A stretch of 64,000 bases of DNA, from contig NC_133216.1 of NCBI RefSeq assembly GCF_040436345.1, positions 3,577,533 through 3,641,532 of the forward strand. Reading direction: 5' to 3'. Under the pieces are notes generated by a model. The model worked only from the letters and a program-made list of their open reading frames with translations, did no database searches and was not told the DNA's origin. A program made the translations under genes and the position numbers. This DNA is from Pagrus major. Taxonomy: Eukaryota; Chordata; Actinopteri; Spariformes; Sparidae. This document shows, piece after piece, positions 37,210-62,267 of this stretch (the first letter of the stretch is position 1; each line of letters opens with the position of its first letter).

Positions 37210-37296
37210 ACATGGATATATGACTTGAACAGTTGATCAGTTATCATTTGCTATCGATAGATTACTGTTCTTCGACTAATTAATTGTTAATGACAC
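37210..37296. repeat. TAATCGAT-type repeat fragment on the 5' flank of the L1
   Basis: The stretch gacttgaacagttgatcagt, then tatc...gattactgttc...gactaatt, is repeated with about 80-85% identity (by eye) at 43790-43868 on the other side of the LINE. Both resemble the 3' part of the TAGAGCTGCAAC family. Confidence 0.55.
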
Positions 37297-37448
37297 AAGA
37301 AAAACTAAATACGTTCCGGTTTGGCTGCGATGGAGTAGACGCGTGTCGAGTCTCGCTCCCGCAACTATCGTCAACTTAACGTTTCAAGACCCCGAAAGTC
37401 ACAACAAAGGGTAGTATTCATCTCTTTTGACGGACATATCCCCGAAAT

Positions 37449-38279
37449 ATGTCGACGTACGCGACCAGACATAACGTAAAAGAGCAGGGTGCTAAGGTCA
37501 GTCCCGCACACGAGGCAAGTGATGAGTTTAGCATGGCAGCCATTGCTAACCTTTTGGAAGAACACCGCCAAGCCCTCTCCGCTGATTTCAAAGCCGCCAT
37601 CTCAACACTCGAAACAAAGCTGGACCACGTCCAAACCACAGTGTCTGACCACGCTCAGAAGATAGTCTCTCTCGAGGTAAATGCTACTCTACAAGACGAA
37701 CGCCTGTTGACAGTGGAGGCATCCTGTGCTATGCTAACGGAGAGCAATGCTAAGCCGTTAGCTAAAGTCAGTGACCTGGAGTCCCGGAGCCGGCGGAACA
37801 ATATCAGAGTGGTCGGCGTACCTGAGTCAGTGGAGGGACCGCGACCCACAGCCTTCTTTGCAGACCTGCTCATGGAAGTCTTTGGCGAAGGCGTCCTGGA
37901 CTCACCGCCGGAATGTGACCGAGCTCATCGTACGCTATCTGAGAAACCGAAGCCGGGGCAGAGAGCACGGCCCGTCATTATCAGGCTGCACAGGTACCAG
38001 GTGAAGGAGAGGATCATACGTGAAGCCCGAACCAGGAGAGGCAAGCTGCAGTACAGAGGCTCCCCCATCTCCATTTACGAGGACTACGCGCCGGAGGTTG
38101 TGGAACAACGCCAGAAGTACAGGGAGGTGATGTCGGAGCTCTATAACATGGGCTTCAAACCTGCATTGCTATTCCCTGCCAGGCTTGTCATCGTGATGAA
38201 GGATGGGGAGAGGAAGAGGTTTTCTTCGGTCTCCGAGGCTAGAGGCTTCATAACATCCATCCGCACGGAGGAGACCTGA
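37449..38279 (+). CDS. L1 ORF1 RNA-binding protein, 276 aa
   Basis: ORF1p of L1-type LINEs forms trimers that coat the element RNA and act as nucleic-acid chaperone. Residues about 28-118 are an Ala/Leu/Glu/Lys-rich heptad region predicted to be a coiled coil. SRRNNIRVVGVPE at about 114-126 opens the RNA-recognition-type central domain. The C-terminal domain includes CDRAHR, PVIIRLHRYQVKERI and a final segment ending ARGFITSI, typical of the Transposase_22 / L1 ORF1 family. The ATG at 37449 is the first in frame. Length is shorter than the 338 aa of human ORF1p. The frame is fully open and ends TGA. Confidence 0.9.
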   Translation: MSTYATRHNVKEQGAKVSPAHEASDEFSMAAIANLLEEHRQALSADFKAAISTLETKLDHVQTTVSDHAQKIVSLEVNATLQDERLLTVEASCAMLTESNAKPLAKVSDLESRSRRNNIRVVGVPESVEGPRPTAFFADLLMEVFGEGVLDSPPECDRAHRTLSEKPKPGQRARPVIIRLHRYQVKERIIREARTRRGKLQYRGSPISIYEDYAPEVVEQRQKYREVMSELYNMGFKPALLFPARLVIVMKDGERKRFSSVSEARGFITSIRTEET

Positions 38280-39243
38280 CGACCATGAGCGACTACAGTA
38301 AGCCCACCATGATGAGCCACTGTTATGCTTACTGGATAACCGTGAGTTAATATGATGCCAACTATATAACTGTCTTCACCAGCCCCGGACGGGCCTGGAG
38401 TTAATTCTCAGACTGCATCATTAGTAGTTACAGACCACGGTCCCGACGGACTGCTGGTGTTTTGACTGTGCAGAGGTTTAAACAATAATCACTGGCTGGA
38501 CATTTTATTACATTACCTGCACATTGATTTGAGATCCGATATTCGCTAATATTTTTTTGAATTCCCTCTTTTTCATGTTTCTTTCTTCTCGTTGTTTACA
38601 CTACTTTAAGAATTTGGATTATCTTCAACCCGTTCTCTTGCCAAGTTTTTTCTTTTTTTTTTTTTTTTTTTAATTTACACATGTGTTTGCAAAGTTTAAC
38701 AAGCTCTACCTCCTGGTCCTGGACGTTATTATTCTCACAGGATGTTCTAGAGTTTTTAAACGTTTTATGAAGCCATAGATGTGCAAGTCCTATGCAGTAA
38801 TATTTTATACTTTGGCTCATTTCTCCGCAAGGGAAAGAAAGAAAAAAAAGAAAAGAAGTTCATATACCTGGTCTGGAACATAGCACTTGATATGTTTATT
38901 AATGTCTTTCTCTGTGACTTATGGGGTCAATTATTGTTAATGCAAGGGAGGGAGACCCCGGAAGCTTAGTTTAGTTGTTAGCTGTGAGCTGGAGAGCTCG
39001 GATGTTGTTCCTTATTGTGGGTGTAGCCCTCAGGTGGTCACAAATGTTATCACTGCTTTGTCTTTATTTTTTGTCCCCCCCCCCCCCCTTCTTTTTTTTT
39101 TTTTTTCTCCTTTTTGTTTTTTTCTCTTCTCTCTCTCTCCTTCTTTCTTCTCTCCTTTTCAACGCCTCCCCATTCTCTTTCCCTTCATTACAGTACAGAA
39201 TACAGGTCATGCAGTGTCAATCTAACTTGTTACTGTTGGCTCT
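38280..39243 (+). other. L1 inter-ORF spacer
   Basis: A 964-bp non-coding spacer between ORF1 and ORF2. It contains a T run at about 38651-38671 and a C run followed by a T run at 39076-39107, within a CT-rich tract up to 39180. Such a long spacer is unlike the 63 bp of human L1, and how ORF2 is translated here is unknown. Confidence 0.8.
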
Positions 39244-42200
39244 ATGGCTAATGCTGTGAAGACAGATAACGGAGTGCGTCTGATTTCCTGGAATACTAAG
39301 GGCATGAACAATGCGATTAAAATTGGTAAGATCCTGACACAGTTACAACACCTTAAAGGGGACGTGATATTTTTGCAAGAGACACATCTCAAAACATCTG
39401 ACACCCCACGTATTAAGAGGGCGTGGATGAGTCACTTATTCCATTCAAAATTTACAGATAAAGTTAGAGGGGCAGCCATTATTATTCATAAAAGGGTCTT
39501 GTTCGAGCCAACAAATGTAATTCTAGACACTGACGGCCGCTATGTCATAGTTTCGGGCACGCTTCAGAATATACCTGTGGTCTTAGTTTCAGTTTATGCG
39601 CCAACCTGGGACGATGACCAATTTTTTACGAGGCTCTTTGCAAAAATTCCAAACGCTGATAGTCACCGCATTATTATGGGTGGGGACTTTAATCTGGTGC
39701 AGGATGTGACTCTCGACAGATCTTCCCCTACACAAACCACACTATCCAAATCAGCGAATGTAGTAAAAACGTATGTATCGCAGTTGGGAATCTCTGATCC
39801 TTGGAGGTTTAAAAACCCCCATGGTAGAGCTTTTTCTTTTTTTTCCCATGTACACCACACGTTCTCCCGAATAGATTTCTTCCTGCTTGATAATAATCTC
39901 CTAGACGCCGTGAATGCATGTGAGTATCACCCAATAACCATCTCTGACCATGCTCCCACCACAGTTGACATTAGTTTTCCACGAGATACAACTCCACGCT
40001 CACGATGGAGGTTCAGCTCGCACTTGTTGTCAGATAATACATTCAAAGATTTTGTTGCGACTCAAATTCGTTCTTACATAGAGTTTAATGACACCCCTGA
40101 TGTCAGCAGTAACATTCTGTGGGAAGCGCTTAAAGCTACTATTCGTGGACAGGTGATATCTTATATTTCCCAAATGAGAAGGGCTGAGCAGGCTAGGCTG
40201 GTGGAAATTGCAGAGGAACTTTTACAGCTTGATGGAACCTACTCCACCTCCCCATCCCCCACCCTCTATAAGAAACGGTTACTGCTACATTCGGAACATG
40301 ACCTGTTAATGACACGCGTAGTGGAGAGACAGCTGCGACAATCGAAACAAAACTTTTTTGAGCAGGGAGATAAGGCTGGAAGATTATTGGCACAGCAGGC
40401 CCGCGCAGCTAGCGCTTCTAGATTGATTTCTCAAATTAAGCAACCTGATGGTAGCCTCGCTTCTGATCCAACAGTTATCAATAAGTGTTTTTCTGATTTC
40501 TATACCACACTGTACACTTCTGAATGCAACCCAATTACTGCAGCGACCCCCAACCCTTTAGACCGGTTAACATATCCTCAAATTGAAGTAAATATCGCCA
40601 GAGAATTGGGCAGACCCATCTCTTTGTTGGAGGTGCACGAAGCAATCAATTCTATGCAAAACAGGAAATCTCCCGGTCCCGACGGTTTTACAGTCGAGTT
40701 CTTTAAGGCGTACTCGATGTTACTAGCCCCCATCCTGGTGAGAATGTTCAATGATTCCTTTACTGAAGGCAGACTGCCAACGACCCTGTATGAGGCATCT
40801 ATTTCACTGCTTCTGAAGAAAGATAGAGATCCTACCTCCTGTGGTAGCTATAGACCTGTCTCACTTTTAAACATAGATTATAAGATTCTAGCTAAGGTTC
40901 TCGCCCTCCGCCTCCAAAGTGTGATGTCATCAATAATCTCCTTAGACCAGACAGGCTTCACATTGGGGAGACATCCATTCTTTAACACCAGAAGGCTATT
41001 GAACATTATATACTCACCCGCGTCAAACACTCCTGAAATTGTAGTGGCGCTTGATGCAGAGAAAGCTTTTGACCGGGTGGAGTGGGGATTTCTATTTTTT
41101 ATTTTAGAGAAATTTGGCTTTGATTCTAATTTTATTTCTTGGGTTAAACTTCTGTATGCCATCCCCTCGGCTTCTGTAAATACTAACGGCGTCCATTCAG
41201 CATACTTCCCTCTCAAACGTGGGACCCGGCAGGGATGTCCGCTTTCACCTTTGTTGTTCAATATAGCCATCGAGCCACTAGCCATCTGGCTTAGAAACCA
41301 GAATGAGTTTGAAGGCATTTCTCGTTTCGGTCTAGTTCACAAACTCTCTTTATATGCTGATGACCTTCTCTTATTTATTTCAAACCCCACATCCTCCCTC
41401 CCCCCAATTTTGTCAACTCTGGATCAGTTTGGGCACCTATCAGGGTATAAATTAAACATTCAGAAAAGCGAGCTATTTTTTGTTAATAATTTGGCGAGAT
41501 CTCTCCCACAATCCGTGTTTCCTTTCAAAATAGCTGAAGAGGGATTCAAGTATTTGGGGGTGTTTATTACCAGCTCCTTCAGGGAACTCTTTCAGAAGAA
41601 TTTTCAGCCCTTATTAGATAAATGCAAGTCGGACTTGTCCAGATGGGCTGCCCTCCCCCTGTCTCTTGCAGGCCGAGTTAATCTCATTAAGATGGTAGTT
41701 CTTCCGAAATTTTTGTATCTTTTTCAACACATTCCAATTTGTCTTAATAAATCCTTTTTTGTTAATCTCGACCAACAATTTAATACTTTTATTTGGCATA
41801 ATAAACCAGCCCGTATTAAGAAAAACATTCTTCAACTTCCCAAACCTGAAGGTGGGCTAGCATTGCCAAATTTTCGCCACTATTTTTGGGCCTGCAACAT
41901 TAATAAACTTATATATTGGCTCCATGGTGAAGGTGCAGACACCTGTCCACCCTGGGCTCACACTGAGATCTCATCTTCCTCTTGCTCTCTACATTCTATG
42001 ATATGTTCACAGCTCCCCATAAGTGCCCATAATGTCTCACCTAATCCGGTCGTCACCAATACAATTAAAATTTGGATCCAGTTCAGAAAGCAGCACGGTT
42101 TCCATAGGGCTTCGATTCTTTCCCCGGTTTTGAATAATTATGCATTTCTCCCTTCCCGCTCTGACCCTACATTCCGCATATGGTCGGATAAGGGCCTCAG

Positions 42201-43068
42201 AACACTTAAAGACCTGTATGAAGAAGGTGTTTTCACGTCTTTTGCATCTATGTCAGATAGATACAACCTGCCTAATAGCCATTTTTTTCGGTATCTTCAA
42301 ATGAGACACTTTATCCAAAAGCAGTTCCCACATTTCCCAAACCGCCCCCCTGAAGCTGAAATAGACCAACTGCTGTCTCTCGACCTGCAACAAAAGCGAC
42401 TGATATCTGTCATTTATAATAAGATTGCACTTCTGAGCCCAGCCCCCACTATATCGCCTAAAAACGTATGGGAAAAGGATTTGGGGGTAGACATTACTGA
42501 TGTCCAGTGGAGAGATATTTTAAAACTAATCCATTCTTCGTCGATTTGCGCCAGGCACGGTCTATTACAGTGGAAGGTGCTTCACAGAGCCCATTTCACT
42601 AACGCTAAATTGGCAAAGATATATCCAAGTCACAGTGATGCCTGTAACCGCTGTAAACAGTCCCCAGCCGACCATGTGCACATGTTCTGGTCGTGCCCGA
42701 GGTTGACCAACTTTTGGTCCAATATATTCCAAACTCTCAAACAGGCTCTCAACACAAATTTAGAACCAAATCCCCTGACTGCTCTTTTTGGTCTTCCTCT
42801 GCCTAAAAATCTCCCTGTTTCTACACAGCGTGTCATGGCCTTTACCACCTTGATAGCCAGGCGTGCCATTCTACTTAAATGGAAGCATGTTTCCCCACCG
42901 ACCCATAACAGTTGGATACGGGAGATTTTACAATGTCTAAAGTTAGAGAAGTTAAGGTTTTCACAGAAGGGATCTCTGACAGCATTCCATAAAACTTGGG
43001 GCCCACTGCTGGATTATATTAGTAACAGTCTTAATGTTACTCCTGATGATGCCGAGGACGCTTCTTAA
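39244..43068 (+). CDS. L1 ORF2: endonuclease and reverse transcriptase, 1274 aa
   Basis: The N-terminal AP-type endonuclease shows LISWNTKGMNN (Asn17), LQETHL (Glu46), SVYAPTW, MGGDFN, SRIDFFLL and ISDHAPTT, covering the known catalytic set. The reverse transcriptase follows with SPGPDGFTVEFFK, YRPVSLLNIDYKILAK, DAEKAFDRVEW, RGTRQGCPLSPLLF and the catalytic YADD at residues 704-707. The C-terminal region has a Cys-His cluster CNRCKQSPADHVHMFWSC from Cys1134, like the zinc-knuckle-like motif of L1 ORF2. Length equals the family norm (human L1 ORF2p 1275 aa). No frameshift, stop or missing catalytic residue was seen, so it may encode an active enzyme. Confidence 0.95.
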   Translation: MANAVKTDNGVRLISWNTKGMNNAIKIGKILTQLQHLKGDVIFLQETHLKTSDTPRIKRAWMSHLFHSKFTDKVRGAAIIIHKRVLFEPTNVILDTDGRYVIVSGTLQNIPVVLVSVYAPTWDDDQFFTRLFAKIPNADSHRIIMGGDFNLVQDVTLDRSSPTQTTLSKSANVVKTYVSQLGISDPWRFKNPHGRAFSFFSHVHHTFSRIDFFLLDNNLLDAVNACEYHPITISDHAPTTVDISFPRDTTPRSRWRFSSHLLSDNTFKDFVATQIRSYIEFNDTPDVSSNILWEALKATIRGQVISYISQMRRAEQARLVEIAEELLQLDGTYSTSPSPTLYKKRLLLHSEHDLLMTRVVERQLRQSKQNFFEQGDKAGRLLAQQARAASASRLISQIKQPDGSLASDPTVINKCFSDFYTTLYTSECNPITAATPNPLDRLTYPQIEVNIARELGRPISLLEVHEAINSMQNRKSPGPDGFTVEFFKAYSMLLAPILVRMFNDSFTEGRLPTTLYEASISLLLKKDRDPTSCGSYRPVSLLNIDYKILAKVLALRLQSVMSSIISLDQTGFTLGRHPFFNTRRLLNIIYSPASNTPEIVVALDAEKAFDRVEWGFLFFILEKFGFDSNFISWVKLLYAIPSASVNTNGVHSAYFPLKRGTRQGCPLSPLLFNIAIEPLAIWLRNQNEFEGISRFGLVHKLSLYADDLLLFISNPTSSLPPILSTLDQFGHLSGYKLNIQKSELFFVNNLARSLPQSVFPFKIAEEGFKYLGVFITSSFRELFQKNFQPLLDKCKSDLSRWAALPLSLAGRVNLIKMVVLPKFLYLFQHIPICLNKSFFVNLDQQFNTFIWHNKPARIKKNILQLPKPEGGLALPNFRHYFWACNINKLIYWLHGEGADTCPPWAHTEISSSSCSLHSMICSQLPISAHNVSPNPVVTNTIKIWIQFRKQHGFHRASILSPVLNNYAFLPSRSDPTFRIWSDKGLRTLKDLYEEGVFTSFASMSDRYNLPNSHFFRYLQMRHFIQKQFPHFPNRPPEAEIDQLLSLDLQQKRLISVIYNKIALLSPAPTISPKNVWEKDLGVDITDVQWRDILKLIHSSSICARHGLLQWKVLHRAHFTNAKLAKIYPSHSDACNRCKQSPADHVHMFWSCPRLTNFWSNIFQTLKQALNTNLEPNPLTALFGLPLPKNLPVSTQRVMAFTTLIARRAILLKWKHVSPPTHNSWIREILQCLKLEKLRFSQKGSLTAFHKTWGPLLDYISNSLNVTPDDAEDAS

Positions 43069-43088
43069 CTGTCGGAAAGAGAGAGTAC

Positions 43089-43128
<40 letters not shown>

Positions 43129-43467
43129 TATTTCTATTTATTTATTTTCTTCTATTCTCCTTTGATATTTATTTATATTTGTATATATACTTACATTTGA
43201 TATTTCTTCTTTGATACATTTGATACTTTATCCTTTTTTTTTTGTCTTATCTGTACTAAATTTATTTGTGTAATAATTGAGCCGTTTACTGTGATTACAT
43301 CTGACATGGGTTGTTGGGAGGGATAGTGGGATTCATGTTGGGGTTCTCTTTTTGTCTTGTTCTTTTTTTGTACTTCACTCTAATGCAGACGCTCTAACAC
43401 AACGTGAAACTGATGTATTGTTCTGTACTGTCTGCAAAAACTCAATAAAGAAATTGGGAAAAAAAAA
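43069..43467 (+). other. L1 3' UTR and A-tail
   Basis: Contains a C7 then a long T run (about 43091-43126), a T-rich stretch, AATAAA at 43444-43449 and an A-tail of about ten residues. The simple-sequence T tract could vary in length between alleles. Confidence 0.85.
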
Positions 43468-43484
43468 AAGAAAAACTAAATACG

Positions 43485-44003
43485 CAGTTTTAATTAAATG
43501 TATAGTTTTCTTGACCAGGTAGAAAGTTAAGGAAAAGAAAAAGAAAAAAGATTTTGAGATCTGTCAGCCCTTTATCACCACCATGAGGATTACTAAAGTT
43601 ACACCTAATGTGATTATTAATGCTGCAGCCACATCGTATTTTCATTTTTAAGCACTGGTGTAAATAATAATTAATGGATTCTTTATTGTATAACAGGTCG
43701 ACCAGACTTTCTTTTTAAGTGTCACAAAACTCAAATGTTTCTCAAATCAACAAGTCCTCTGTCACATTTGAGAATACTGGTCATTTTTCTGGATAAATGA
43801 CTTAAACAGTTGATCAGCTATCAATTCTTATTGAGGAATTACTGTTCATAGACTAATTTTAACAACACACACAATTTTTACTTGATTGAAAGTACAGGAG
43901 TATTAATAAATTATGTAATGTGCCCTATTCATGTCAGCTGATATGAGGCTTTTATTTTGAAACTGAACGGAAACAGTCCGTCCTGACAGCTGTAACCTTC
44001 TCT

Positions 44004-44055
<52 letters not shown>

Positions 44056-44130
44056 GTCCCCAGTGTTGACACGCTGCCAGCATAAACAACCATTAAAAGC
44101 CGAGTCGCTGCTGTGAGTCGCAGACTGAAC
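43485..44130 (+). promoter_or_regulatory. hif3a: Proximal upstream region and 5' UTR of hif3a
   Basis: The 646 bp between the L1 and the hif3a start codon must hold the proximal promoter of the transcript that starts with exon 44131. It contains a repeat fragment (43790-43868), a (GT)23-type tract at 44009-44054 and, between tract and ATG, a CACGC core (44070-44074), the reverse of a hypoxia-response-element core; a single core is weak evidence. No TATA box was identified. Confidence 0.45.
44009..44054. repeat. GT microsatellite 77 bp upstream of the hif3a start codon
   Basis: About 23 uninterrupted GT units between the L1 and hif3a exon 1. It lies in the probable promoter or 5' UTR. Confidence 0.95.
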
Positions 44131-58601
<14,471 letters not shown>

Positions 58602-59468
58602 ACGGAGCCCTAAAAGCAAGAAAAATCAATGCAACACACCACAAGCATGAATGCACACGAATATAAACTCACTAACGCTGCGTAACCACGATGTGAGGTC
58701 GGACGTGACCTCGCTGCCTGTAGCTGAACCAGGACGCTCCCTCATGTCGGGTTGTTGGGTGACCTGTTGGAACGAGGTGCTGTTCGCTCTCCCTGTCACT
58801 TGTTTTCCTTCTGCATTTACACTTCAGCATTAATTAATTAATGTGAGACACAATTGTTGTGGTCCGTCTGTTCCTCAGGATGTGAAAGAGACAAATCTGG
58901 AAATATCTCTGAGCAGCTAAGTGAAATTTTGTTGCAGCTTTCATCACTTTTAATCTGTTTCATTGCTTCTGTCGCCAGCAAACGAACTAGCGTAATATCA
59001 GTGGCATCATTTAATTCAGTGACATATTTCTAAGTCTTTTTATACACTTCTGTCAAACCTTTTTAAAAAGATCAGAAAGACGCTTTCTGAAACGTTATTA
59101 CTGTGTTAAACTGTTTCAATCTTCCTGTGGTGCCTGGTGGGTTTCTGACTAACTTCTGAATTCATTATTATTCACGAGACAAACGGTAGATTGGCTTCTT
59201 TATGTTCTTATCAGAAATGTAGTTAAACGCTAGTGTTTAATGATTGTAAGAATTTGTGCCTCAGCGTCTGAGTAGAAGTTAACTTGTAATATTCAGTTGC
59301 CGTGTTTGATGAAGTATGTGGTGCTACTAAACTGAGACGCGGAGGGTCGTTTTATTTCGGCCACACTTCTGTCATTTTCTACATTTCTACCATAAAACTG
59401 CCTGAATTTAATGTAAAATGGGCTGTTTTGGTTTATTCCAAGCATGTTCACTCTTCTAAAGTTCTCCG

Positions 59469-59717
59469 CAGGGCTGCTACTAATGATTATTCTCACTGTC
59501 GATTATTATTCTCGATCAGTTTTTGTTGTTTGGTCTAAAAAAAAAGTGAAAAATGTCAATCAGCATTTTGCCAAACGTCTTGATATTCAGTTAACCGTCA
59601 TAGAGGCGGAAAGAAACCAGAAAATATTCACATTTAAGAAGCTGGAATCAGATTAATCATGATTAATCGATTATCAATAGTTGACAGCTAATCAATCAAT
59701 CACTCGTCGCAGCTCTT
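59469..59717 (+). mobile_element. hAT-like TAGAGCTGCAAC-family element in the hif3a 3' UTR
   Basis: Begins agggctgctactaatgatta and ends gtcgcagctct, diverged versions of the family termini. The interior shares gtcatagaggcggaaagaaa and agaagctggaatcag with the other copies. No coding content and no clear target duplication. Confidence 0.7.
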
Positions 59718-59829
59718 GTGCCTTTTGCTGTTACCTACACACAGAGTCTGCTCTTAGACTCCCAGGTGATTTTAAATTAGGAAGAAAGACTTTGTTTTTA
59801 ATGTTTATCCTGTATGTATTCTTAAGATA

Positions 59830-59835
59830 AATAAA
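59830..59835 (+). terminator. Polyadenylation signal AATAAA for hif3a
   Basis: A canonical hexamer within gataaataaaaatg, 1.2 kb after the stop codon and the best-placed candidate in the sense direction. Confidence 0.55.
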
Positions 59836-60789
59836 AATGTTGAAACAAAATCAGAAGTGCGTTATTGAGATGAAACGTGCACCTCGTTCAGAAACTGAGG
59901 TGAAGTTAAAAGTAGCAGAAACGGACATTTAGTAAATGAATAAAAACTCGTTGTACTGAAGTAAATTTACTTTTCACAGTTTGTTCTCAGCAGCGGCATC
60001 AGGAAACTGGCCCGTCTCTCAATGACTTGTCTTCATCATCCACACATCCGACCACAGCTGACTGTTTACAGTAAACAGAACCACCTCTTCTCCTTTTTAC
60101 TGCCTGACAGAACCTCAAACTAACTTCTCATTTTGGTCAAACTCCTCAAACACACCCAGCGTTTACACTAAAGCTGGAAGCCGGACGATCCTGAACAGTC
60201 AGTTTAGATGAAAGACGACCCTGAGTGAGTAACTGAGTGTACTCCGTTTGCACAACCTCATTCTGGTGTCACTCGCAGGTCACTTGAAGGAAAATCACTG
60301 AACATTTCAGTGACAAATCTGACTGGAGGAGGGAAATCCTCCGGCCCCTCCCTCTCTGCAGTGAGACATTTTGTTCTAAGGGTTTCAAAGCGTCACGCCG
60401 TGTTTCCTCTCTTGTTGTTAGGACTTTTGTAATTCAGTCACTTCTTGTGCTCAGCGTTTCCTGTCTGTGATGCGATGTCCTTAAACACTGTGGCAGTGGA
60501 GTCAAATGGCTCCTGATTACATAACGCCGGCTGATAAATGAGTCATGAGCCGTCCAGAGTTTCTCAACTGAAAATGTAAAAAATTCTTTAGGTCAAAGAA
60601 ATCTGAAGCGACTGAAATTAACAAAACAACATGTTCCTACGAATGTGAGAATCAGAATAAAACGTTGGCATGAAAACCGTATGACTCAGATCAGCATATC
60701 TACAATATATCTTATATCATGTTCACGTGTACATGAGCTGACTTTCATGGCAGAGCGAGGAGGGAACAGGCCACTATTTGAGACTGCGT

Positions 60790-61240
60790 TTAAAGAGCAA
60801 AACCACTGGATATTTCTAAGATGTCAGGATATTGTTTGTGGCAACGAAACTGGATAATTATTTATATATTATTACATTTTCCAGTCGTGTTTGTGGCAAC
60901 AGAACGAGGTAAGATGGCTGAACGGATGCTGAGCGAGAGACCATTGTCCGAGGCGGTGTTTCAACATTTGTAAGCGTGACACTTATATTTTCCAATCGTG
61001 TTTGACATCAGGAACATTTCAAGCTGTTTGTGCAGACATCACCAGGTGAGACCACTGCACAAGGTGGCATTTCAACATCTATAGGCATGAAACCACTAGA
61101 TATCTTTAAAAGGAGCCGTCGGGACATTTTCCAGCCGTGTCACTGCATTACACATTACAGCTCTGAGCAAGACTATGGCCGGGGCTAGCTGGTTAGCATG
61201 CTAACTTCAGTAGACATCTCTGCAACGCAGTACAAAGACG
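60790..61240. repeat. Diverged internal tandem repeat block
   Basis: Words such as ccactggatat / ccactagatat, ttttccagtcgtgtttg / ttttccaatcgtgtttg / ttttccagccgtgt and gtttcaacatttgtaagcgt / atttcaacatctataggcat recur at intervals of about 120 bp, indicating about three decayed units. The block ends in the shared ctagctggttagcatgctaa word. Confidence 0.6.
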
Positions 61241-62267
61241 TCTGTGATTTTTCACATTCTGTTTAAAACTCTAATTCTGGCCATATTTTACCAATCAGAG
61301 TAACTCAGAACTAAAACTGAAGTGTGTCAGTGTATGTAATAAATGTCCTGCAGTATTTGAGTAAATGTATTTTTGGGGTATTTTCCTGCAGTAGTATTGG
61401 GACACTCTGGTTTGTCTTTATCAATGACTCGTCTTCTTCATCCACACATCCGACCACAGCTGACTGTTTACAGTAAGAAGCAGCACCACCTCTTCTCCTT
61501 TTTATTTCCTCACACCTGAACCTCCAACCAACTTCTCCTTTCGGGTCGAACTAGAAACAGGATCCAAAATAAAGAAGTGTGTCAGAGTTTTAACCCTTAA
61601 TCACCTCCATCACACAATCACGTCGCCACCACATCCCAGCAAACAGCTGTTTTCCTGTGAGTTTTCATTTGAGTCACTGTCTTCGTTTCCAAGGAAAATT
61701 CCCCGGCCTCACAGGAAGTGAGCAGTTTATTTGGAAGGATAATGAGACGGCAGAAAGAAAATACAACGCCTCATTTTTGAATTATCATCTTTGGAAATAA
61801 ACTGTTGTATGTTGAAACAATAAATCACTTCAGTTTCATTTACACATTTAAACTTTGGTCTTTTGTCATCGAGGGAAGGTGAAGTGAGCAGACGGGATTT
61901 CACAAATTAAGAAACTCAGTGTTGTTTCCTCATAACTTTTTCTCATCAACACAAAAGTGAACAGTTAACTTCACTGCCCGGTGTTGTTGTGTGTCCAGAC
62001 TGACCTGCAGCAGGTGGAGAGGAAACTTCCATCAGAGCAGGAAAAACACCTCAGTGTCTCACGTGGAAAAAATGGTTTATCACTATGATCTGAAAAAGAG
62101 TGAAATGTTTTTTAAACGTGTTGCAACACAGAGACTCGATTTGGATTCTTGCAGTTTTTCAGCCGAGAAAACAGAAGAATTGTCCCAAAAAATGTGATAA
62201 ATATTTTATTCATGATGATTAAATTCACATTATTTTAGCAGCTGCATGTCTGTAAAGCCGGTAAAAA

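Larger units (their letters stand above)
32087..37296. other. Intergenic DNA between dmwd and the L1 insertion
   Basis: No protein-coding exon was recognised. It holds diverged repeats: a segment at 32640-32830 with words typical of old dispersed elements (ttttggatggattgccatga, agcgccatcatcaggtca), GCATGCTAAC-rich DNA at 32800-33000, an AT-rich repeat at 34340-34750, and short CA and TA tracts at 35860-35890 and 36032-36055. Short open frames here show no family resemblance. Confidence 0.6.
37297..43484 (+). mobile_element. Full-length L1-clade LINE with intact ORF1 and ORF2, A-tail and 17-bp target-site duplication
   Basis: Flanked by identical copies of AAGAAAAACTAAATACG at 37297-37313 and 43468-43484 (the leading A residues at the 3' side could belong to the tail). 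Between them lie a 135-bp 5' UTR starting TTCCGGTTTGGCTGCG, ORF1 (37449-38279), a 0.96-kb pyrimidine-rich spacer, ORF2 (39244-43068) and a 3' UTR with a long T run (43099-43126), AATAAA (43444-43449) and an A-tail from 43459. Neither frame is interrupted. A perfect duplication plus open frames indicates a recent insertion by target-primed reverse transcription. It ends about 0.65 kb before the hif3a start codon, in the same orientation. Confidence 0.95.
58602..59850 (+). other. hif3a: hif3a 3' UTR
   Basis: Non-coding DNA from the stop codon to just after the AATAAA at 59830-59835, about 1.2 kb. It contains a TAGAGCTGCAAC-family element (59469-59717). The extent is inferred from the hexamer. 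Confidence 0.6.
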
